A stretch of DNA of 64,000 bases from Xiphophorus maculatus. Lineage: Eukaryota; Chordata; Actinopteri; Cyprinodontiformes; Poeciliidae. The translations under genes and the position numbers were made by a program. Below are positions 47,801 to 62,800 of this stretch, in pieces. Under the pieces are notes generated by a model. The model had not been told where the DNA came from, ran no database searches, and worked only from the letters and a program-made list of their open reading frames with translations. The stretch is taken from NCBI RefSeq assembly GCF_002775205.1, contig NC_036461.1:9709015-9773014 (forward strand). The letters run 5' to 3'. Position 1 is the first letter of the stretch, and every line of letters begins with the position of its first letter.

Positions 47801-50800
47801 ACCCATATAAATCCAGAGAAGAGGCCAACTAAGGTTAGCATAAAACCTCAGAAAACAGAAATCCCTGTGCATAGATCTTCATCTAAGCATGACCCTCAGT
47901 TACTGAAGGATTTTTGTAGAAACATGTGCAGCCAGAGAGTCCTATAGAAATAAGCAAAAGCTATATTTGTGTGAAATGTTGTTGGAACATTATAGCAGCT
48001 TTCTAAAATCCAGTAAAAGTGGTGGAGCACTAATGCCTGTCAAATGACTCCAGAGGGCAAAAACATACTCAATATCCTTAATGTCATCATTATAATTATA
48101 ATAATGGTTAAGTTAGCATGACAATATAGTACTGATGAAATAGGGGAATTTTAAGTTTGTATTGGAGTTTTTACCTTATCAACAGACTTTTTATTTGCAT
48201 TGATAAATATAATGTTTCTTTTTACTACAAAAATGCAGGTACATTTTCAAAAGATGCACAAAATCAAAAATAATCTAGCTGAATTTTAGCCTTTTTTTCT
48301 ATTGTTTATCATTCCATTAGATCACTTTGTAGATAAAAGAATGTGTTTACTTTACTATTTGCAATTTTTATGCAAGTAGTTATGATATGTGCCCTGCTCC
48401 ACTTCAGTCACTTAATTGATTTTCTTATTTGTAAACTAAGGGAATTTATTTCTATAGTTATAAAAATTAAGGAAGTTTAATTTAAAATGTCCTATAAAAT
48501 TAGATAGATTTTTATGCCTGCAGCAGCTTTGGGTCCCAAGTAAATGAAGGCATAAATTAAATTTTATAAGGTGTAAACAAATGCCAAAAAATATGATTTA
48601 CTTATCACCAATTGCTTCTGACCTTTATCTGAAATCAAATGAGAACTCCTGCCGTGTCTTACCACATCATATTATATTGTTAGTATCATATCCCTGATGT
48701 ATTGCTTTCATTAATGTTCATATGGTATCTTTATTATAACCATATCATGTATCTTTTGTATCCGTATGTCATCGTACCATATCATACTGTATCTTGTCTT
48801 ACAGTCATTGTCTCCCTATCGCATCACTTTTGTGTTGTCATAATGTATTGGTATCGTATTACAATCAAACTGTATATTTAATGTATGATTATGTTATCAT
48901 TATCAATCCAAATTGTGTTATATGCGATCATAATCTGCTTAACTTAATTGCACATAATTGTTACATTTCTGAGATAGAAATTTATAACCCTTAGCTGCTA
49001 TAACCTCAAATGTCTGGATATTGTCACAGTCCTAAGGTGTCAGGGTTGTCATATGGCATGCTTACTGCTTTTCATACAGCTTAAAAATAATGACCACCAC
49101 ACCCTTTCCCACCCTGTAATGCTAGTGTGATTCACTTTATTGTTTTCTTACAAACGCCTCTCCCACTGGTTGTATCCTCAGCCACAGTTGTGTTAAGCGG
49201 TTCAGAGAGGTTTTGCTTTGTCATGTATGCTTTTTGAGTGTTCCACTCATTGTGGAAGTCCACTGTGGATAATTTGGTCACATAGCCAGCTGTTGTCAAT
49301 TAACACCCATACTTATTTTAATGCTTTATTAAACCTGGGATATGTAACTTTTATTTTAAAAAAACAAAACAAAAAAACTTACATATTTGTTAAAACTGTC
49401 TTGGCTATAATATGAGACACGTAATGAAAAGATCTAACTCCTCCACCTCATCCCAGTGCTACTATTGCTATTTGTCTAAAATAACCAGTCAGAGCCAGGA
49501 GGAGTGTTTGAGTACTGTCAATCATTCTCAGGTACATGCTGCTCAACGTGCTAATGGCAGTTAATCAACTTACTGTTCCAGGAAAACTGTTTATCCACCG
49601 TCATTGGTGGCCTTCATAACTACACTGAAGCTTTAGTGTAGCAAAGAGAAAGTGGGAGATGTGAGCAGCACATACATAAGCTTGATTGACAGTGCTAAGA
49701 CCATCCTCCTGGCTTTGGTTGATTGTTTGTTACTGAGTGGTGTATTTCTGTGGTTAGTGCTTGGAGATATACTGTCAGAACATAGTAACAGTTTTAACAA
49801 ACATGTAAAAATATTTTTCCTAAAAGTTACAAACTTACATTTTAAGCCAAATACAAGTGCTGGAACATATTTCAGCACTTGGAAATAAATTGGATTTTTA
49901 AAAGTTTGGTTCCAAATTTTGAAAATATTTCCTATGGCGTGTTTTATTTTCCACCACTGGAAAAAAGTAGTTTCCTTGTAGAAGACTATATGCTGTACAG
50001 CTGTGAGCCAGACATTATCGAACATAGCATCTGTTTTTTGGGGGACAAAGAGTGCTAAAGGATGCTTGAGGTTTTTTTTGTTGTTTTTTTTGTTTCTTCC
50101 ATATGCTTTTGATAAATATTGAATTTGTCCTACTTTCAACCCTTTTTATACTTCACATTTATTTTGTCTGTGTCACTGTTTGGCAAAAACTAAAGTTATC
50201 CTATGTTAACAAAGCATGCTGGGTGGAGCTCATCATTTGAGCATCTCCTAACAACAAGAACAACACACTGGATGTATTTACAGTACGGTAGTTTGAAAGT
50301 ATTTCCAAACACAAGTTTAGAGGTTGAAAATGTAAAAATGGGGACTTGAAATACTTTTCTTCTATCTTAATATCATTCTGACATGCTAAAATCCACATGT
50401 GGCGTGGCTATTTCTACCTATCACATTCAATGTGGTTTTAGATTGTAAAATGCACCAGGAGGTTTTGATCTGAATACTTCAGACCACCCTCAGTTCTGAA
50501 AAAGAAAGCTTGTGTACACAGTCCAGATGACCCACAAGTGAATCTTCTAATACTTCAGGAATGTTCACCAATCATCAAGTCAACAAGAATCCAAGATGTT
50601 GACAAAAACCCCTGATCTCTGGAGGGGGAAAAGATGGCCTGGAGACAAACAAATTTTCAGTTTTCAGGCCCCACTATTTACTCTTATCGAGGGCTATTAC
50701 ACTTAGTTGTTTTTGGAACGTTTGAATGGAGAAATAAAGAGTTAGACTTGTTAACTGCTAATTACCAAAGTATTAGCAGCTGATCCACTGTATAAAATAC

Positions 50801-53800
50801 AATACATGCAGTTTTGTTGCCACGCCTCCATCTCTAAGCTTGTCAGATGGATATGAGTCACAGCTGGGCAAAATGTCACCTAGGGAGACACGGTAAGAAA
50901 TATGAAACTGAGAAAAAGTCAAGAGGCTCTTAAGCTTCTAAACAGCTCCTGTGCTCTCGCAGGGAGAGCTCGTGGCAAGGCATGTGGACAGGCCTTGGCA
51001 GGTAGCCTGGGTCCACGTGGCACATCCAGAGCAACCACTAAAGTTCACATTTCAAGAGATTGAGAGAAAACAGAAACACAGATAAAGCAGGAGAGAAGGG
51101 TGCTGTCCTGAATAACATGGAGCAAATTAGTATGGCTGTGTTATTTCTTTATGCCTTCTCTTCCTTGTTGTAGGCGCTGAAAATAGATCAACTCTTGCAA
51201 TGCTTTGGTTGCTTTACACAAGTTTCAATAACCTTGTGACCGTTCGTCACTTTGGAACCACACATTTCCATGTATTATGATGAGATTTTATGGGACAGAC
51301 TAACTGAAAGTTGTTCATAGTTATGAAGTGAGGAAAACTAATCTAAAAGAAGTGTGGTTTCCATTTGATTTCAACCCCCTAAGTCAATGTTAATCCCATA
51401 CCTACAGTTACATCTGCAAGTCTTTGAGTATGCCTCTGCCAGTTTTGCATACATAAACTGAAGTTTATTTGTATTTTTTTTGTTTACAAACAACTCAGCC
51501 TTAGAGAAATTGAATAGAATGTCTGTAATCAGCAGTTTTCCAGTGAAGTCGCAAACTATGCTGGATTTAGGCCCTTTTTTTTTTCTCATCCACTCTAGCA
51601 CATACTCTGACTTATGTGTATAGGGTTGCTATCCAGGGGAAAGGTGGACCTCTTGTTCAGTCTGAAGTTGCTTTTTCCTTTCCCAATGTTTCCCTTCCCA
51701 TCTTTCCATCCAACTCTGACCAACTATTTGTTATTATATGGTTTTTTTTATTGTTACTAAAGAACATTGCCCCCACAACCTGATTGTGCCACTGCCATGG
51801 TTCACAGTGAGATTAGGGTGTTTTCTTATAACAAATGTGTTTCAATGGAGAAAACGTATGGAGAATGTTTTTGGAGATTTCAGCCAAAAAGTTCAGTTTT
51901 ACTCTCATTTCAGGAGAGCATCATCCTTCCCACGTGTGCTGTGTTCCCCACATCACTTGTGGCAAGCTGCAAATGTGGCTTCTCATCACCTCTTTTAAAA
52001 ACTTTTGCTTTACAGTCTACAACATTCATATTTGTAGATAACACAAATAATAGATTATTTTTCTTCAGAGTAGAAGAAAAAAATCTTTCTTCTTCCCCAA
52101 GAGACAGTTTGGATAACTATGCCTTAGTTAGTGTGCAATTGTGCGCCATACTGTTTCCACTTATGGATGATACTTCTTGAGATGTCCAAAGCTTTGTGTA
52201 TTGTTTTATAATCTAACCCTTCTTTGAAGTTCTCCACAAATTTATCTACTATGTTTCTTTGTCGTTATGATCATGTTTATTCAATAATGTTCTCAAACAA
52301 ACATTAAACTGGGGAACTCTTTTTACTTCCCGATACAATCTGATGCGATAATTTTTTTGTGGAGAAAACGTAGAATAAGGATGGTGAATACTGGCACACT
52401 TTTAATATTTCTCTGTTTATAAATAAAAATGCTCTTTTTTTTTTTGCTCATCAGTTTGCTGTTGTTCTATCACATGAAGTCTCAATGAACTACATGGAAG
52501 TTGTAGTTGACAAAAGCTGCACATGAATACTTTGCAAGAGACTCCATTGACCTGCAATGAATCAGCTAAGAAACGGAAAATCAGAGCAAAACAAAAACAC
52601 ACGTTCCTCACTGCTTGCTTTTTCATGACTGGGGAACTTAATGCGATCAACAGATATTGTTCATAAAACAAAGGCCCCCAAAGACAGGGTCAGCGAGCCA
52701 ATTTGTGGTTACTGCACAGTAACAAAAAAATGTTGAAAACATTGGCTGGATTCCACCTCACTAAAATGTTTTCCAAGCAAATATCCAGACAGAATTTTTT
52801 TCCTGTCATTATTTTTTTCTTACATGAAATACTCAGAAGAAACTCATTATGTTTGTTTCGATGAGTAGCTTACCCAGCCATAAAATATGAAGAACTCAAC
52901 ACCTACACCTAATTTGATTCATTTAACACAGGCAGTAGCATTTATAACTTGATTGTGAACTTTAGTTCGATTAGTTTCATTGGAGCAAGCTGCTCCTATT
53001 TAACTTGTATTGAATGTGTTAACAAGCACATAAAGTTGCTCTGGCTGTCCCTCTGACCAACTAAAATACAACATGAGTCAGTGATTGCTCTTGCAGAATA
53101 AAAAAAACACATATTGTTGTAGAATGCACTCATACAAGATGACATAAACAAATTTTTTATGGTTTTGCTTGTGTATCTGACACGAATCAGCATTAGAGTA
53201 CCCAGCTGTTATTTTTGGCCAGACAGACCACAGATGCAGTCCACATTGAAGGGAGAAAGAAACACCAGACAATCAATCTCAGTGGCTCTCACCACTAAAA
53301 AAGAATTAGAAAATTATATTATTATACGCTACCACCACCTGATCTTTAGAGTTCCAAGATTTATTTTCAAAGTGATTCAAATTGATGTGTTTGGAGTTTT
53401 GTCACTTTGGACATCAGTGGCTGATGTATCAAATGTTGCAGCTGTTTCACCCTGAAGCCCACTGATGAAATCGATGTGGAATGCTTTGTCTCTATTTGAG
53501 GTCAACACATGAAACACAGGATACACAGGGATTTGTGAACACTTGTGTGTATGCCTCATGTGTTATAGGACTGCAAAATATTAGGAAATGTTTTAATGAT
53601 AATAATGGGAAATATTACTTACTTTACTTTACTTAAGTGATATATGGTCTCATTCAGTAAATATTGAAAAGTGGATTTATTTAGATTCACTAAATGAAAT
53701 GCATTATGTTACTCACAAGCTGATGTTTTCAAGCCTTTATTTTCTTTGATGGGGATATCCTGCATACATCCAAAAAATACATTCAGTTTAAGATTAGAAT

Positions 53801-56800
53801 ATTTTAAAACAGACTTGAATATTACATCATCTCAATAGAATAAACAACACAGAAATGTGGGCTTAACAGAAAATACCTACTTAAAAGTTATTTTCAAAAG
53901 ATACTTCAGGTCTGACAAATGAAGAAAAGTGTGGCCATAATATTTGTGAAATTTATGAAATTCCTCAAAGCGCACTAATAATCATGTACAGAGGTTTGTA
54001 AACATAATAGAGTGTTGTGATCCTGGTACATCAGACAAAACAGTATCACTACAGTCCAAAATATGCAGATAAGATCACCCATTTACATGTTTCCTAGATA
54101 AAGAATGTTGATTTAAAAAAACCAAAAAACAAAACATACCTAACATTTGTATGTTTCATTGAGGTGGAGTTTTAGGTTATTTATTCATTTAATATCACAA
54201 GAGAAGAAATGATTTACACAATATTTAGCTACTGTCTAATTTCTATTTAAATAGTCCTTAAGGCAGATTAAAGCACTAGACATAAAAAATAAGGTCTCAT
54301 TCTGCATAGTCCTGCTGAAAAGCAGATTCAAATTTGATTTACTTTTCTGGAATTGTTACAAGGAGTTCCAAAAGGCATGAGTATTATCTTCCTGAGTTCA
54401 AAGCTTGGCCTTCACTGTTCCATATCAAAAGCTTCTTTATATGGAGACGTTTTTTTGCCATAATCCAAGAATACACATTTTTATTTTGAAAGCAGGACTT
54501 CATATTTTTCTTCTCAAAACTTGTAATGATTGTACCAACCAAAGACAACTTAGTCATGATGTTGATCCTCCATGTCTTCTTATTTTCATCCACAGTGCAA
54601 AATGTACTCGTACCAATTACTCTTCTTCCCATTTTGTTGTGACAGAGTTCAATAGATTTTATGATTTACCAACGCAAACTATAGCATGATTCTGAATGGA
54701 AAGGAAAACGCTAAATTATTCTCAAAAATAATAATCTGAAAAGTGTACATTTATATTCAGCCCCCTCACCCTACCATCACCACCTTCTCTGACAGCATAA
54801 AATCCAGTCAACCAATAGGGTTAATGAGCCATCTAATTAGTCAGTAGGGTCCACCTGTTTGTAATTTATTCTCAGTATAAATCCAGCTGTTCAATGCTCA
54901 GAGGTTTGTCAGAGAACAGTAGTAAATAAACAGTCATGTCAAGGATAAAATTGTGGAGAAGTTTGAAGTAGGCTTTTGAACATCTCCAGAGAAATGTTCA
55001 GTCTATCATCCAAAAATGAAGAGTATGGCACAACTGTAAACCTAGCAACACATGGCTGTACACTTAAGCTGACAGCCAGGGCAAAGAGTGCATTAATCAA
55101 AGAGTCAAGGTGGCCATGCAAGATAGATGGAGCTAAATATTTGGCACTTCTGGATGAAAACCTGACCTTGTACTGGCTGCAGTACAAGGTCAGAGCGATC
55201 GGTACAGTCTGTCCAATCTTTTAACAAATGCTCTATTTTTTTCCAGCTTTTTATTTGTAAGAAATGTAAACCATATATAATTTTGACAGAGCTTCACAAG
55301 CATAAAATACTTTGAAGTTTGTTGCTGTGGCATTAATCCCACAATACAGTAGTTATGAATATATGTGCAAGGCAATGTCATACTAATATTACTTCATTAC
55401 TGCAACATTGAGTAGCATTTGCATGCAGTCTGTAACTGCATGGTTGATGAGTATAGATGGGATCTCAGAGTGACAGTCATACCAGAGTTCTGTCAACTTT
55501 TTGACCTGCGCATGAAGACCTGTTGACTTAGCTGGTGAATAAATTGTGAACAATATATTATCAAATGCTTAAGTAGGTGAAACTGGAGGTGCACTGTATA
55601 TTCCTATGTCAGATAAGCAATACTGTAATGGGGGTATGGATGAGCAATAAAACACATTTTGTATCGCTTCTTAAACGTTTGTGAACATCAGTTATACATA
55701 TAGTCAATACATTTGATTCGTGTATCTCTCTGCTGTGCTAAATTTACCGAGTCTTGCCTCATTTTAAGTTTTTACGTATTCTCGGAAAACGGGCACAAAC
55801 ACTACTATAATATAACAGAGCAATTGTTGGAGTCTGTTCAGGTGTAGAAACAAAATTCTTTGTTTTGACAAGCAGTGAATCATTACTACAATTTCATGCA
55901 GAGAAAAGCAAAGGCTTACGTCCCCAACACTGCTTTTTAAAATATGGTCAAACCACTCTTGTTTTTCAAACTTAAAAATTAAAGTCATAATGAATAAAAA
56001 GTTGTTCACTACATTAAATTTTTTTTTACCACTTTTAAAACATAAAGGGTATTCCAAATGTGACTGTGAGTCAGACTGAAGATGATGTAGACATATTGTC
56101 AGCATCTAACCTTTAATGTGATTACCAGCTAGTGGTGTTTTGTGCTTTACATCAGTTCTGATCAACTTTCCTGTCCTGTTGAATAAAAGCAGACCCACAG
56201 CACACCGTTGTCAGTAAGTGTTTGCTGTGGGGTTGGGATGTTTTAGGTAATTTCCAGTGATTGTTTTTGTAATGTAGTGTTTTGAGTGTAAAGCAAAAGG
56301 TCCAATTTTTATCTAACCAAATAACTTTCTTCCATGTTTGCTGTGTGCCCTTCATGACCAAATTCCATATTTGACCTCTCATGGCTGTTTTTACAGCATT
56401 GGCTTTCTTCTTTCTTAAAAGCCAGATTTATGGAAGACACATCTAATATTTGTCCTCTTGACAGATTCTCCCACTAAAGCTGTGGATCCCTTCAGCTCCT
56501 CTTGAATTACCACAAGTCACTCATCTGCTTCTTTGATTAACACATATGTACATCCCTCCCCAATAATGGATAAACAATGTTCAGTGAGACTAAGTTGTAT
56601 GAATAACTTGTATTTGTAAATAAGTAAAGTTGTTTCATATTTAGAGAACTGTGCTGCATCATTTTCTGTTTTTTATTCTGTCTTAGCAAGATTCTTTGTA
56701 CATCAATATTTCTTTACATCTAATTTGGGCATACTGGTATTAGGATTAAACCTAAAGCACCATAATTCACAGAGAGATGCAATTATGGCTCGAGTACTTT

Positions 56801-59800
56801 TGTAGCATAAATTCAACCTCTTGGTTTGCTTTTTTAATATTTATGGTGATTATTTGCTTATCTAAATTTTTCAAATTTCTGCCTCGGCTGCTTTCATATT
56901 CCTTTAAGATTTAAGACAGGAATCATAAGGCCGATTATCCAGGATTTTGAAGTACTATTTTTGGGCTTTATTATGTGCTAACTTTCCCAAAAATATATGT
57001 CAGAGTCATAAACACCAACTGCAGGCTTTATTATCATTAAATATTGCAGACTCTCTTTATGTTTCCAGCTTATATTTTGTGAGAGGTAGGGCAGCTGTTA
57101 TTTCCAAATTAAATAAACTTTCTCTTGCAGAGATTTAAGCTTTTTTAGCAACATGCATTTAGTGGTGGGAGGATAGTGGTAAAGCTAGACTTTAATTTTT
57201 ATTTTTCCTCATTGGAAACCCTGTATTTCTCACTCTGGTGCATAACATGAGTCTGATCCTGTTGTGGTCCTGGCTTGTGCCATATAGGATGAGTGAGACT
57301 TTCCCAAAAGGCTCCAGGAACGACCACTTAAAGAGACTCCAAGGATAGAAGCTGTCATTATTTCCAGGATGGAAGACAGAGGCCACCTCTAGATGAGGCC
57401 ACACACAGTTTTTTTTTTTTTTTAAGGGAAATTTTTGTTTTTGTTAAGATTTGGATATTCTTTTATCATGTTGGTGCCTTTCCGTTGTCCAAAACTGATT
57501 TACGTAAGTGCATGAGGTGACTGAGTTGGATTGTCAATTTTGCTTTATAACATGGGCAACAGCATTCAGTCTGCTCTAAATACTTTGCTAAACTCCCCTT
57601 CCACTGTGAGTTTTACTAGGACTACATCCCATCATAAATATGTCATAGCGTATTTAGACTTTCTGCAGTTAAATTTGTAAAGTCCGCAGGATGCCGTCAT
57701 CTTCAGTAACCTACCATTATGTCATAGGCAAGCTCTTATTGAGATGTCAACATTCAATGAATTATCCATCAATTTCATCATTATTAGATCATGCATACGT
57801 CTGCCTGCCATCTAGACAAACTGAGGCAGATAGAGATTTTTAACCACACGGCGCTGATCTGACACTCCAGAACCATCCTGTGGTTTGCAGAATCCTCAAA
57901 CTCAACAATTTATTTACTTTCTTCACCTCTCTTTAGCTATTATAATTTTTAGGTCAAAATATGACCCAAAATTATAGTCTATAACACTCTACAACCCACA
58001 TTTGCTTCCAATGTGTTGTTTAGTAGTGATCAGAGCTTCTGGACTATTTAAGAAACACAGAATGTCAAAGACAAACTAGAACCACATTACATCATCTGTT
58101 GATTTTTTTGTGAGGCCTTAAACATTGGTTGTCTCCTCCTGGGAATTTCTAAAGCCAAACGTGAACATGTTTGGAAGAGAGAGTCCTAAGTTATCATATT
58201 TGCTTGGTTAGCTTGGCAAGTTTGCTGTCTCTGTCCTCTTTTAGATCATACTTATGTATTTTTGTATAAGTATAAAATGCTACTGGGAATCAAAAAGCCA
58301 TTTAATACATCTAAGCAGCTCTAACATGAGCATGTGCATAAAGCGTGTGTCTGAATTTGCCAATCAAACAGAAACAAATGTCTGGCTGTTCAAATTAATT
58401 GAGTTCTTTATTTAGAAGTACATTTGTTGTCCGTTATACACAATTTATTAGTTTTTGGCCTTCACTCAGATTTTCTTTTTCTTTTCATAAAAAATAAATT
58501 TGGCCCAAAATTACACTATTAAACTTGATAAGTTTAATTTAAAACAAGTGATTTAAGGGGAATCAGTTAATCAATTAAAGGATCTATTGACTTAAAAAAT
58601 AGAAAAACATGCAACATTTTTAAAATTATTAACAATTCCATGAGTTATCAATAAAGCTATCAATACAAATCTTTATTGAGCATATGATAGATAAGGGAAC
58701 ATTCATTTATTTTTGGAATATGTTTAGTCAATATTTTATTTTTGTTTGAAGGACAGAATGTATTTGAAATAAATCATGTCAGCGTTGTTCTTTTAATATG
58801 AAGCTTCATATAGGCTCTACTCAGGTCAGAAGATACGTCAACAAAACATGTCAATATCAAAACAGCCAGTTTAGTTTGAAACCAGTGCTTTGTGGGCACC
58901 ATTTGTTTTCTACTCCAATATATTTCAAAGCTGTTTATGAGATAAATTGAATCAGCAAAAGTCTCTTTAAATTGTATTATTCACAATTAGCATTAAGTTA
59001 AAAAAAATGTCTTAGTCTCACAGTCAGATTTTCTTTCATTATGGATATCTTCTATTGTACGAATAAGTTGCATTTATAATGTACAGTAGAGCCTGTTATG
59101 TTAAACCGTAGAAATTTGAGGAAACCAAATACATTTTTAGATATAGGCTATTTACTCAAAAGAATTTAAACACCTAAAACAATTTGAGATATGTAAAAGC
59201 AACTTAAAAAAACTATAAACACTAACACGAAAATGTTAAAAATACTTACTTTTATTGACTAATCCAAATAAGCCAATAAAGCTACTCATTTTTTTATTTC
59301 TTAAAAAATGTGGTTACATTATTTATTCTTGAGATGTTCGTTGGAATTTCAAAGTGTGCAATCTGTGTTCGGTTACAGATCAAAGTTTCTTTCATTATTC
59401 TCATCTATAGCCATTATTGTGTTATTTTGTACAAACTTAAAATATCCAATTTGAGTGTTGGCAATCTTTTTGTCTTTCCCCTTTTATCGAACTTTCATGC
59501 TTACAGTTACCAGACCTCTAACTTTCACTCGAATGTTGGCTCAACTGTAATTTAAATGGACTCGGTTGACTCACATTAAGTCCCATACAATGGCAAGTGG
59601 GTCACATTTTTCCAAAATTGGGTAATTAGAAATTTCAGAATAGATGGTTATTTGGCAAACATTCATTCATTTCTCTGGAATCATTTAGTTTTTCTTCACA
59701 GCTTCTACTAGCATTTGCTGACTTTATTGGCAGGGATTCAGTGTTTTGTTCCCCTGTAAGCCTGCCGAGTCTGTTTGACCGAGTTTGATCTGATGACTAA

Positions 59801-62800
59801 AGTTCGTGGCAAAGAAAAATATCCATGGTGTGGTAGTCATAAAGTCACATTTTTCAGTTAAAATCTGTCAGTTGATTGTGCTCCATGTGGGATTCTTTTA
59901 TTTTGTTCTGACCTATTTTCAAAAGCTTGCTTTGGATGCTGCTTGCGGTTAACTGCTGACCTTATTCTCATAAATCTGTGATTTATCTTGAATCCTAAGT
60001 GGGTTTTAACTGAACTTTCTTAGTTTAGGAATGTGGGGTTCTGCTCTAAGGCCTCTCTTGAAAGCTGTTAAACTTTGGTTTAAATCAATCCCAACATCTT
60101 TAGGAATCATGGAGAAATGGAAAAATTTCACATGAACTCAATGTGGTGAACTATTATACGGCTTTATGCCCATTTAAGTGCTCAAAGTGCCCACTGTTAG
60201 TTGAGTGCACTCAAAGTGCACCCATGTGAGATGAGGTGTTTCTTCCTTGTGAGAACTAATTGTGTCTGTTGTGTATCAAGGGCCTTGGCTCCAAGATTGG
60301 TTGGAAGCAGGATTGGGACCAGCAGCCAGGAGAGAAGGTCCTGCAGGATATAAAGGAGAGGAGAGAACTGGAGACACGGCTTCAAGAGATCCAGCAGCAG
60401 CTGGAGATCCTGGGTGTTGGCCAGGAGATGACGGTGAGCTCAAAGTAGCCTCAATCACTTACACACAAACACATTGTGTATATTCTATCACTTCTATCTG
60501 AAGAATGTTTTTGTTGTTGATTTTACCACTCAGTGCTTGTAGTTACACCTGTGACAAATTAGTACAAGCACATACACATTGCTCATTTCTTGTTGTTCTG
60601 GTTTGAGGGGACGATGGAATCACACTTGTATTCATTCCCAACTCCATAGACTTAGGTTTCTCATAGCCACAAAAACAGACGTGCATGTTCTCTTCTGAAT
60701 GCCTCATTTCCCCACTGTTTCATTGTTTCTTTAGAATTCTTTGTTGAGGTTCAGTGTCTTCCCTACAGTGTTCCCCCTAGAAACATTTAAACTCTGACTG
60801 GTTTTTAGAGCTGCCTGTAGAGTTACAACCAGAGGTCTTTTCTCCAAACTCTGTAGCTAAAGTCACAAAACAAGAATGTTCCAAGAACAAAGGTGGATAC
60901 TAAAACTGATTTCTGCTTGCACTGGCATTTAGAACATTGAGTCTGGTGTGTAGAGAAGAAGAAAACACTGGGCATAAATTTAGTAGTTTGATTGTGTCAT
61001 TGGGGTTCATCTCTTTGTGCAATGCCTTGCAAAAGTATCCACACCCCTTGAACTTTTTCAGACTACATTGCGAAAATAAAACTTTAATTAATTGGCATTT
61101 TATGTTACAAATAAAAAATCACACATAGTTGTGAAATTAAAGAAAAATTATACAATGGACCTGGCTTATTTGTAGTTCATTGTTCACTGAATTATCTGTT
61201 CATGGATTTTTCTGTGTACATAACTCTAAAATAGTTGCAGAAAAACTACTGATTTGCACTTTTTTTGTATTCAAAAGAAGTGTCTTGCCCAAGGTCATAA
61301 CAACAGAGGCAGATGGACCGGGGATCAAACCGACAACCCACACTCAAATTTTTACCGCTGTCGCTACTATTATCTCATTAGTACTTTAAAGACCTCAGAG
61401 ATTTGTTTGACCATATTAGTGGATAAAGAGCCTAATTAAAACCAAAGAATACATCAAACAGGTTAGCAATAAGGTTGTGGTGATATCAAAAGCAGGGCAA
61501 AATATCCTAGAGCATTTTTCAGTGAATCCTCCATAAATAATGAGTAATGAGCATAGCATAGTTGCAAATCTACAGAGAAATGGCATAAACAGAGCCAGAA
61601 AGTTCAGCATTACCAAATCAAAGTGTCTAGTCAACCATGAGATAAATTTGTATTGAAGAGAGGGTACTGCAGTTTGGAGCAAAACAGTGATGTGCATAAA
61701 GATTATTAGAACAGAGATGGCAGACACTGAGAAGAAGGTGCTTTGTCAGATGAAATCAAAATTTAACTTTCTATCTTCACCTTGAATGCAGCATCCCACG
61801 ACAAAACATGTTGATGGCAAAGTTATGCTGTTGGCAGAGCTGCTGAAAAGATTTATGGAGCTAAATACAGGGGAATCCTGAAAAAAAAATGATTAGAGGC
61901 TGTCAAGTTGTGGGTAGGGTCATCTTTAATCAGGACCCTAAAAATACAGGCAGACGTTTTGGAAGCTCAAAATGGAGAAATTTGTCATGAAGAATGGCTT
62001 AATCAGAGTTCAGCACTTATAGGGGATCTGAAATATCTATATTCACAGACAGGCATTTTATCTGACTAAGTTTGAGATATGTTGAAAAGAATGGGCTAAA
62101 TATTTAGTGTCTAGATATCCAAAGCTGGTAGAGACATATCTTAAAACGTGATGAGTGTTGACTTGGGGTGACTGAATGCACATGCAAGTTTGAAGCTTTT
62201 CAAATTTGTAAACCATGTATCATTTCCCTTCTACATCAAAATAATGCAACACTTGGTGTCAGGTTTTCACATGAAATCATGCTGCTAGTTGTTCAAGTTT
62301 GTAACTGTAATGCGATCAAATTGAAGGTGCCTGAATACTTATTAAAAACACTGTTTGCTGAATAACACTTGCTTAATTCACAGATGAACCACATGATGAT
62401 GCATGTATGTCTAATTTAAGCATTAAAGAGGCACACTGTTAGTTTGGTGCTGACATACGTAAGTGGCTGCCACACCCTTACATCAAAAGACATTATACCG
62501 TGCAGCCAGAAATTATTTCTGGCTTAAATAAGGAGCAACAAATGGAATTTCTAGCTAACATGCCGACACTTCATTTGAGTAAACGGTTCTCTCATGGTTG
62601 TCACGATACATCAGAACCACCAGTCTGCTAGCTGCTAGTCCTGCAGCACACTCTTTACATTCAGCTGTGAGACACTCACCAATTGCCTGAACCCAGTGAG
62701 TGACTTGGGGCTGAACTGTTCACTGACAGCGTGTATTCTTAGTGCCAGCGGGCTAGTTTTGAGGCTGTGAAAAGATTTATTAGTTCAGAATTTGTCTGGG

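Larger units (their letters stand above)
42199..60280. other. 18 kb fsip1 intron 8
   Basis: No coding exon, RNA gene or independent gene was found. It contains at least six Tc1-like fossils, a fold-back element (49344-49830), a dispersed repeat at 44040-44290, perfect palindromes near 44.3 and 46.2 kb, and a low-complexity TATC-rich stretch at 48650-48900. Stretches 43.0-44.0, 52.6-54.7 and 56.6-60.2 kb hold AT-rich sequence in which I recognise nothing. Confidence 0.55.

Noticed and set aside
49633-50139. 168-codon minus-strand open frame
   Set aside because: It overlaps the right arm of a fold-back element, is rich in Lys/Phe/Leu as expected of AT-rich chance frames, and contains no recognisable domain.
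51767-52180. 137-codon plus-strand frame
   Set aside because: It is the antisense of the Tc1-like transposase in the fossil at 51200-52540.
57190-57420. G+C-richer patch with a minus-strand frame ending in a T-run
   Set aside because: It looks like part of an old repeat, but no family could be named and the frame has no known domain.
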